From positions 1 to 64,000 of the forward strand of contig JAEETH010000011.1 of the NCBI GenBank assembly GCA_016290215.1: a stretch of 64,000 bases of DNA, read 5' to 3'. Every line of letters begins with the position of its first letter. The stretch's first letter is position 1. A model generated the notes under the pieces. The model did no database searches and was not told the DNA's origin. It saw nothing but the letters and a program-made list of their open reading frames with translations. Below are positions 59,003 through 64,000 of this stretch, in pieces. Both the position numbers and the translations under genes were made by a program. The DNA is from Bacteroidales bacterium. Its GTDB lineage: Bacteria > Bacteroidota > Bacteroidia > Bacteroidales > F082.

Positions 59003-59623
59003 ATGATGAAAGTATTACTTACCGGTTTTGAGCCTTTTGGTCAAGAAAAAGTGAATCCTTCATGGGAAACAGTGAAAGCGTTTCCTGAACTCAGGGAAGA
59101 TGTTGAGGTCTTGAAAATATGTCTGCCTGTCTCGTTTCAAAAAGCAGTGACGATGCTGGAGCAGGCCGTTGACGATTATCGTCCCGATGTGCTGCTGAGC
59201 ATCGGGCAAGCTGGAGGACGCTGTGCAATCGAAGTGGAGCGTGTTGCCATCAACATGGTTGACAGTAAAAAGCCCGATAATGATGGCTATCAGCCTCAGG
59301 AGTGTCAATTGCGAGCAGATGCCCCGAATGCTTACTTCAGCAACTTGCCGCTGAAACGGCTGGTGGAAGCTATTCAAGATGAAGGTATCCTTGCGGCCAT
59401 CTCCAATAGTGCTGGACTTTACGTGTGCAATAGCGTTTTTTATACTGCCATGCATTTGGTATATAGCAAATATCCAAACATGCAAGCAGGATTCATCCAT
59501 GTCCCTTATCTGCCTTGCCAGGTCGTGGGCAAAAACAAGCAGCCATCTATGTCTACCGAAACAACAGTACTGGCTTTAATAGCTGTAATACAAGCGTTGA
59601 TGGCTTGTAATCAAATGGTTTAA
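59003..59623 (+). CDS. pcp: Pyroglutamyl-peptidase I
   Basis: 206 aa. MKVLLTGFEPFG at the N-terminus, the Glu-containing GGRCAIEVERVAINMVD, the catalytic Cys in NSAGLYVCNSVFY and the His in AGFIHVPYLP give the complete C15 triad. It removes N-terminal pyroglutamate. The start is the first of two adjacent ATGs; an upstream GTG is less likely. No obvious functional link to its neighbours. Confidence 0.93.
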   Translation: MMKVLLTGFEPFGQEKVNPSWETVKAFPELREDVEVLKICLPVSFQKAVTMLEQAVDDYRPDVLLSIGQAGGRCAIEVERVAINMVDSKKPDNDGYQPQECQLRADAPNAYFSNLPLKRLVEAIQDEGILAAISNSAGLYVCNSVFYTAMHLVYSKYPNMQAGFIHVPYLPCQVVGKNKQPSMSTETTVLALIAVIQALMACNQMV

Positions 59624-59685
59624 TCCTTGTCATCAAGAATAATCCTTATAACAGAGGCTAAAAAATAAGTAATCAATTTTTCGCT

Positions 59686-61386
59686 ATGGGTTTTCAGCGT
59701 ATAAAAAAAGAACTCGCACGGGTGTTTGACGACAATCTCCGCACCAGGCAGTGGCAAAACGTGGTTGATTATATAATCATTGGGTTGATTGTTATCAGCA
59801 CCATAGAGGTGTTTCTGTCTACCTATGAAAATATCGTTGAGAAATATGGACATATCTTGAAATTTATCGATTGGTTTACCACCATTTTCTTTACCATAGA
59901 AGTCACTTTAAGAATCTGGACTGCCGACCTTCAAGATGCAAGATTCAAAGGATTTAAAGGGAGGTTGCGTTATTGCTTCACGTTTTACGGGTTAATAGAT
60001 ATACTATCAACATATTCTTTTTATTTACACTTCTTCATGCCAATGCCGTATGCCGCGCTGAAGATCTTGAGGGTTTTCCGCTTATTGCGCATTTTTCGCT
60101 ATATGAAGTCGTTCCGCATTTTGGGCGATGCGATTTCGTCAAAAAAGCAGGAACTAACGGTTAGCTTGGCTTTCTTGTCTATCTTGACGGTTATCTTGTC
60201 ATTCTTGTTGTATTTTGCCGAACATGCTGCACAACCGGAATTGTGCGAAAATGGTTGGAAAACCATGGTCTGGGCATTCGCCAAATACCTCGGCGACCCG
60301 GGAAAGATTGCAGATTTCCCGATGGTCACATTTTGGGGAAACTTAATCGCAATAATCGTGGGAGTGCTTGGCATTGCCATATTCGCTGTACCTGCTGGTT
60401 TGATCAGTTCTGGTTTCATCGAAGTGATGGATGAAAGAAGAAAAACAGAGGAAACCAAAAAGAATGTGGAAAAAATGCATTTGGCATTTGAGCGTAAGCT
60501 TGACAGACCTACTGGATTTCAAATCGTGCCAGCGTTTGTTTCTATTGCCGATGTGCAGTCTCGATTGAAAATGAGTGAAAATGACATATTCGATGCATTG
60601 GCCAATGCGGAAGATTTCCGGCTTGTGAATTTGGCTACCACACAACCGGTCAACCAGCATCCAGAAGACAGACTCGTAATCGAACACTATCAGCTCAACC
60701 GCCCCTATGGTGTTTGCATTGACAGAGGTTCAGCGGTCACTATAGTCTCTCCTTCTTCTCTGGTGGATCCCATTATGGGATATTTTTCTTATTATCTCGC
60801 TAAGATTGGAGGCTTTAACTATGTCAGCAGGGAGATAGGTGAAACAAGACCGTATAAATCATTTTATTTAATAGATAAGGCAAACGAACCTCCGTTTTTA
60901 AAGGAATATATGGAAGATTTGAATCGCTTTGCAGCTGTTGACGGCAGTTGGATTATCACCTTGTTGGCAGCAAGTGGTGCAAATGAGCCAGAGTATCCGA
61001 CGCAATTCCATTTTACCTATGGAGGGAAAAAAGGAGATGAAACTTATAATGGCGAAAACCTGACCATTCATGATTTTAATACCTTTGATTCCTTATATAA
61101 GGATTTGTCAAATCGGTTAGAGAGAGAATTTGAATATGTTTCTGATTGCCAGCGATATCACGACACTTCAAATCTCAAATTGTTTGTCCGTCATCTTGAG
61201 CATACCGAAAAGATAAACGCATTGATGTTGCGCATAGCATGGAAAGCAACTTGTTGGGATATGCGAAGAATACAAATAGCAAAAATCCTTTCCGATACCT
61301 TTGCAACATATCTGTTAGGTGGGATCAATCCATACTCAGATGAGTTGAAAAAGAAAGGAATGGGGTATTCTGATTATTGTGAATAA
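59686..61386 (+). CDS. Voltage-sensor ion channel with unusual pore and C-terminal domain
   Basis: 566 aa. S1-S4 span ~28-150; S4 is LKILRVFRLLRIFRYMKSFR with Arg at every third position. S5 is ~160-185 and S6 ~225-250 (LIAIIVGVLGIAIFAVPAGL). Between them the expected TVGYGD filter is replaced by WAFAKYLGDPGKIADFP. After S6 a coiled linker leads to a ~290-residue cytoplasmic domain I do not recognise (VCIDRGSAVTIVSPSSLVDP, FHFTYGGKKGDETYNGENLT). Fold and S4 support an ion channel; ion selectivity cannot be inferred. Confidence 0.82.
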   Translation: MGFQRIKKELARVFDDNLRTRQWQNVVDYIIIGLIVISTIEVFLSTYENIVEKYGHILKFIDWFTTIFFTIEVTLRIWTADLQDARFKGFKGRLRYCFTFYGLIDILSTYSFYLHFFMPMPYAALKILRVFRLLRIFRYMKSFRILGDAISSKKQELTVSLAFLSILTVILSFLLYFAEHAAQPELCENGWKTMVWAFAKYLGDPGKIADFPMVTFWGNLIAIIVGVLGIAIFAVPAGLISSGFIEVMDERRKTEETKKNVEKMHLAFERKLDRPTGFQIVPAFVSIADVQSRLKMSENDIFDALANAEDFRLVNLATTQPVNQHPEDRLVIEHYQLNRPYGVCIDRGSAVTIVSPSSLVDPIMGYFSYYLAKIGGFNYVSREIGETRPYKSFYLIDKANEPPFLKEYMEDLNRFAAVDGSWIITLLAASGANEPEYPTQFHFTYGGKKGDETYNGENLTIHDFNTFDSLYKDLSNRLEREFEYVSDCQRYHDTSNLKLFVRHLEHTEKINALMLRIAWKATCWDMRRIQIAKILSDTFATYLLGGINPYSDELKKKGMGYSDYCE

Positions 61387-61403
61387 TAAAAAACGAGAGA
61401 TAA

Positions 61404-61712
61404 ATGTTAGTAACCGCCTTATTATGGCTTTTTCAAAAGATTTCGCCAATACTCACCATCCTTGGAGCATTGGTGCTTTTCGGCGATGGCTTTGAAGGAT
61501 ATGAATTTATTGTCGGAGCGATTTTGGCGGTGATTGGCTTCATTGTCGGCTGGTCAGCATGGGGTCAGGAAGTGCCGCCGCGCTGGTTTTGGGTGAAGTC
61601 GAAACTCGAATTGTTTGACAATCGGGCCTGGAATGCGTTCAGTTACGCTCTCCAGTTTTTCTTGATACCTTTTGGCGTCACTGGAATCATTACGATTGTT
61701 GATATGTTGTGA
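61404..61712 (+). CDS. Small membrane protein after channel gene (102 aa)
   Basis: It has three predicted membrane segments (~5-25, ~32-52, ~80-100) and a Trp-rich middle (WSAWGQEVPPRWFWVKSKLE). It starts 17 bp after the channel stop, so it is likely cotranscribed and could be an accessory subunit; this is inference from position. No family recognised. Confidence 0.65.
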   Translation: MLVTALLWLFQKISPILTILGALVLFGDGFEGYEFIVGAILAVIGFIVGWSAWGQEVPPRWFWVKSKLELFDNRAWNAFSYALQFFLIPFGVTGIITIVDML

Positions 61713-61768
61713 TGAATAGGGATTCCATCCGCGATTATCATGAGATGGTTCATGGAGATCTAGATTGA
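61712..61768 (+). pseudogene. Duplicated 3' fragment of the 63158-63334 sequence
   Basis: It reads MNRDSIRDYHEMVHGDLD then stop. It matches LNRDSIRDYHEMALGDME at 63278-63334 (47 of 57 bases). The ATG may be fortuitous. The two copies bracket the minus-strand ATPase at 61773-62978 as direct repeats. Confidence 0.7.
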
Positions 61769-61772
61769 GGTT

Positions 61773-62978
61773 TCAATAGAGAAATCCAAAAGCCCAAAGG
61801 GGTATCTTTCGCATATAAGCTGACTCAATGCCATCAGCGGCAACGTATGCGTTTTCTTGTCCGACCAGTTGGCTGAAACCTTTGTCCTGGCCGCCCACTT
61901 CTACAACGATGTCGCCATCAATTCGGAAGTCACCTTTCTTGAATCCGGCATATTCCACCACATGGCCCGCCGAAGCCAATTGGTTGGCAAAGAATGTCTC
62001 ACGTGCCGTCCCTATTTCTGGGTTTTCTTGACTGAGCGTATAAAGCAGGTTGGTGTTGTCGAGATACATCTTGTCGGGCTTTTGCAAATCCGTAACGCTT
62101 TTCAGGTCTGTGAACAAACGACGAATCAAGCGAGCCTCATCTAAATGGGTAAGGTATTTCAACGTGGATAGCCGACTAATTCCCGAGGCCTTCGACAGTT
62201 TTGCAATATCCACCTCGTAAGGTACCATTTGGGAAATCACATGCAACAAGGCCTTAACCTGACGGGTGTAACCCACGTCTAAACTGCGGTATTTTGTCAG
62301 TTCGACGTCAATGATATAGTTAATCGTGTTTTCCAACTTGTCGTAATACTCTTGCTTTTGTTCAAAATAGAAAGGGTAGTAGCCGAATTGCAGATAACGC
62401 CCGAAGTGCTCTAAAGGATGGCATTTCGAGATCACTTGCATGCAAAACTCCGTTGGCTTTTCCAACAATTGCTCCAATGATATGGGCTTGATGTCAAGCC
62501 CTATGTCAAGATGCAGGAACTCGCGCAGCGACAGTCCTGGCATGTCATACGGCATCAGGCGTCGTGACAGATCTGCTTGCCCGTCATTGATTTGGATAAG
62601 CGACGAGCCGCTCAGCACGATATTCAGCTCGCGGTATAGGTCGTAGATTTCCTTGATTTCCCGACTCCATCCCGGATACTTGTGTACCTCGTCAATGAAA
62701 AGCCATTTTCCTCCCAACTTTACGAAGTTATCAGCCAAGTCAAGTAAAGAGTGCGCGGCAAAATAGTTCGTATCGGCCGAACAATAGAGCACATGCCGGT
62801 CGCCAGCGGCGAAATTCTGCTTGATGTATTGTTGCATCAATGTCGATTTGCCCACGCCCTTGGGACCTCTGATGACAATCAGACGTGAGCTCCAATTCAC
62901 CCGTTGCATATAGTCGCGGATGTATTCCATCGGAACTGTTGAAAGATAGGCATCATGGCGCTTAAACAGACTTTCCAT
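61773..62978 (-). CDS. AAA ATPase, DUF4143-type (ATPase C)
   Basis: 401 aa. Walker A is GPKGVGKSTLMQ near residue 40, Walker B KWLFIDEVHKY near 92, and a sensor-like IVLSGSSL follows. The C-terminal ~220 residues follow the DUF4143 pattern (GISRLSTLKYLTHLDEARLI, KMYLDNTNLLYTL, and the nuclease-like GDFRIDGDIVVEVGGQDKG). It is similar in architecture to ATPase A but clearly a different subfamily. It lies between two direct copies of a 57-bp gene fragment. A two-unit 34-bp repeat and a TATTTTTG box lie upstream. Confidence 0.87.
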   Translation of the reverse strand: MESLFKRHDAYLSTVPMEYIRDYMQRVNWSSRLIVIRGPKGVGKSTLMQQYIKQNFAAGDRHVLYCSADTNYFAAHSLLDLADNFVKLGGKWLFIDEVHKYPGWSREIKEIYDLYRELNIVLSGSSLIQINDGQADLSRRLMPYDMPGLSLREFLHLDIGLDIKPISLEQLLEKPTEFCMQVISKCHPLEHFGRYLQFGYYPFYFEQKQEYYDKLENTINYIIDVELTKYRSLDVGYTRQVKALLHVISQMVPYEVDIAKLSKASGISRLSTLKYLTHLDEARLIRRLFTDLKSVTDLQKPDKMYLDNTNLLYTLSQENPEIGTARETFFANQLASAGHVVEYAGFKKGDFRIDGDIVVEVGGQDKGFSQLVGQENAYVAADGIESAYMRKIPLWAFGFLY

Positions 62979-63037
62979 ATCATTTTGTTTTTAAATGCGT
63001 TTGTTTACGCAAGTGAATATTCTTTTTGCAAAAGTGA

Positions 63038-63089
63038 TAATCATAATAAACATTTCTTTTTATAATATGTAAATCATGATAAACACTTT
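63038..63089. repeat. Two direct repeats, 34-bp period, upstream of ATPase C
   Basis: AATCATAATAAACATTTC (63038) and AATCATGATAAACACTTTC (63072) are spaced by 34 bp. They lie between the TATTTTTG box (complement of 63097-63104) and the start codon of the minus-strand ATPase, so a bound protein would block the promoter or early elongation. Confidence 0.75.
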
Positions 63090-63157
63090 CGGACTGCAAA
63101 AATAATATGTTTTTCTAAAATACCCTATTTTTATGGTGAAAAGTTTATTGATTGCAT

Positions 63158-63334
63158 GTGCTTGAAAAGAAGGCAACCATTACCGATGCCGCCGACCTGA
63201 AAACCATCAACAAGCAAATCAACGCCTTGCAGGAAGAAATCGGGAGGTTGAAAAGCGATATCCGTCTTTATGCAAGCCTAAACAGGGACTCCATCCGCGA
63301 TTATCATGAGATGGCTCTTGGGGATATGGAGTGA
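63158..63334 (+). pseudogene. 3' fragment of an unidentified helical protein gene
   Basis: The open frame encodes LEKKATITDAADLKTINKQI, NALQEEIGRLKSDIRLYASL, NRDSIRDYHEMALGDME. No plausible start lies upstream: only a TTG in a promoter-like region, and an ATG at 63133 in another frame stops after 10 codons. The coiled-coil style recalls C-termini of mobilisation or relaxase proteins, but this is a guess. A second, shorter copy lies at 61712-61768. Confidence 0.6.
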
Positions 63335-63341
63335 AAAGCCG

Positions 63342-63440
63342 AAATTTTGAGAATTTTGCGGATTTGCGCATAATAAATTTTGAGAATTTTGCGTTTTTCG
63401 GCGGAATAAATTTTGAGGAAAGAAATAAAACGCTATTTTT
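63342..63440. repeat. Three direct repeats, 33-bp period, upstream of ATPase D
   Basis: Units start at 63342, 63375 and 63408. Units 1 and 2 share AAATTTTGAGAATTTTGCG; unit 3 keeps only AAATTTTGAG. The third unit contains the -33 TTG of the promoter. Confidence 0.88.
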
Positions 63441-63441
63441 G
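63413..63441 (+). promoter_or_regulatory. Promoter of ATPase D
   Basis: TTG (63413-63415), an 18-bp spacer and TATTTTTG (63434-63441) match the Bacteroidota pattern. The -33 element is embedded in repeat unit 3, so a repeat-binding protein would compete with RNA polymerase. Confidence 0.7.
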
Positions 63442-63461
63442 CAGTGTCAAATCAGCAAGTT

Positions 63462-64000
63462 ATGGAACCGAAGAGACTCTTTAAGCGAAAAATATATGAC
63501 CGCCTGCTCAAATGGAAGCAAGAAAGTAACGGGAAAAGTGCTCTCCTCATAGAAGGTGCCCGTCGTATAGGCAAGTCAACCATTGTAAAAACCTTCGCGC
63601 GAAATGAATATAAATCGTTCATTCTCATTGATTTCACCACATGTTCGCAAGAAGTCAAGAACCTCTTCAACGATGTTTCCGACCTCAATTACATATTTTT
63701 GAGGCTTCAATTGGCATACGATGTGCAATTGGTTGAACGTAAGTCGCTCATCGTTTTTGACGAGGTTCAGTTTCAGCCCCTTGCCCGTCAAGCGATAAAG
63801 TCGTTCGTGGAAGACCATCGTTACGATTACATTGAAACAGGTTCCCTGATTTCCATCCGCAAGAACACAGAGAACATACTCATTCCCAGTGAAGAGGAAC
63901 GTGTCAGCATGTATCCGATGGATTACGAAGAGTTTCGCTGGGCCATGGGCGACACGGCAACTATTCCATTGCTCCGTGGAGTTTGGGAACATCCTCAGCC
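63462..64000 (+). CDS. AAA ATPase, DUF4143-type (ATPase D), cut by window edge
   Basis: 179 codons are visible from the ATG at 63462. MEPKRLFKRKIYDRLLKWKQ leads into Walker A IEGARRIGKSTIVKTF and Walker B LIVFDEVQFQP, then IETGSLISIRKNTENILIPS, EEERVSMYPMDYEEFRW, as in the AAA_14 family. The DUF4143 half lies outside the window. Its N-terminus is the closest match to the relic at 53629-53788. Confidence 0.85.
   Translation, partial: MEPKRLFKRKIYDRLLKWKQESNGKSALLIEGARRIGKSTIVKTFARNEYKSFILIDFTTCSQEVKNLFNDVSDLNYIFLRLQLAYDVQLVERKSLIVFDEVQFQPLARQAIKSFVEDHRYDYIETGSLISIRKNTENILIPSEEERVSMYPMDYEEFRWAMGDTATIPLLRGVWEHPQ

Larger units (their letters stand above)
62979..63461. other. Divergent control region between ATPases C and D
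   Basis: This 483-bp region contains the 34-bp repeat pair (63038-63089), the ATPase C promoter box (complement of 63097-63104), a 3' gene fragment (63158-63334), the 33-bp repeat array (63342-63440) and the ATPase D promoter (63413-63441). Confidence 0.7.

Overview
The window looks like chromosome of an uncultured or poorly sampled member of the Bacteroidota, most likely order Bacteroidales. Evidence: several start regions carry the TAnnTTTG -7 box with a TTG about 18-22 bp upstream that is typical of the Bacteroidota primary sigma factor; two secreted proteins end in type IX secretion (Por) sorting domains; and lineage-typical genes are present (TamL-type lipoprotein Omp85, DUF3276/PUR protein, DUF5683, DUF2723/GT117, fimbrillin-like lipoprotein, GH2/GH20 glycosidases, long signal peptidase I). 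Recognisable Shine-Dalgarno sites are mostly absent.

Layout. 1-630: end of an rRNA operon (3' part of 23S, complete 5S, strong terminator). 801-2519: a secreted InlB-repeat/Fib_succ_major protein. 2837-20960 is a largely minus-strand housekeeping block: RecD-like helicase, TamL, FolC, TonB-ExbD-ExbB, LolA and FtsK, a HigBA toxin-antitoxin pair, LepB, an AAA/DUF4143 ATPase, DapB, DUF5683, ParB, ParA and DUF3276. 21084-26988 (+): DnaQ-like exonuclease, FAH-family hydrolase, tricorn-like S41 protease, transglutaminase-like protein. 26989-40381: GH20 enzyme, fimbrillin-like lipoprotein with a tiny Gly-rich protein gene upstream, HTH protein, zeta-toxin pair, CutC, beta-mannosidase, GIN-domain/beta-barrel protein, ECF sigma/anti-sigma pair, NYN-domain protein behind an attenuator-like leader. 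40427-51467: Lgt, two T9SS cargo proteins, DUF2723 protein, tRNA-Gln, then rimP-nusA-infB.

51500-64000 is accessory. It has a Hanks-type kinase, a 160-bp ATPase pseudogene, a 116-bp imperfect hairpin, and a plus-strand cluster (54326-58890) of small proteins. Five of these are paralogues, each built from two copies of a roughly 45-60-residue repeat, interspersed with a GIY-YIG nuclease and three unrecognised proteins. Three paralogues share a duplicated 5' leader, and two encode identical proteins. Pyroglutamyl peptidase, a voltage-sensor ion channel with a non-canonical pore and a small membrane protein follow. The window closes with two more AAA/DUF4143-type ATPases, the last cut by the window edge.

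Three patterns are not explained by ordinary annotation. (1) All four AAA/DUF4143-type ATPase loci, one of them a relic, carry direct repeats over or beside the promoter. The period is 33 bp in three and 34 bp in one, but the repeat sequence differs at each locus. (2) The two-repeat protein family has clearly been expanding by local duplication. (3) Intergenic spacers are full of composite palindromes, including two copies of a MITE-like element with imperfect terminal inverted repeats. One is nested inside other palindromes, and a related palindrome is read through in frame inside an anti-sigma-like gene.
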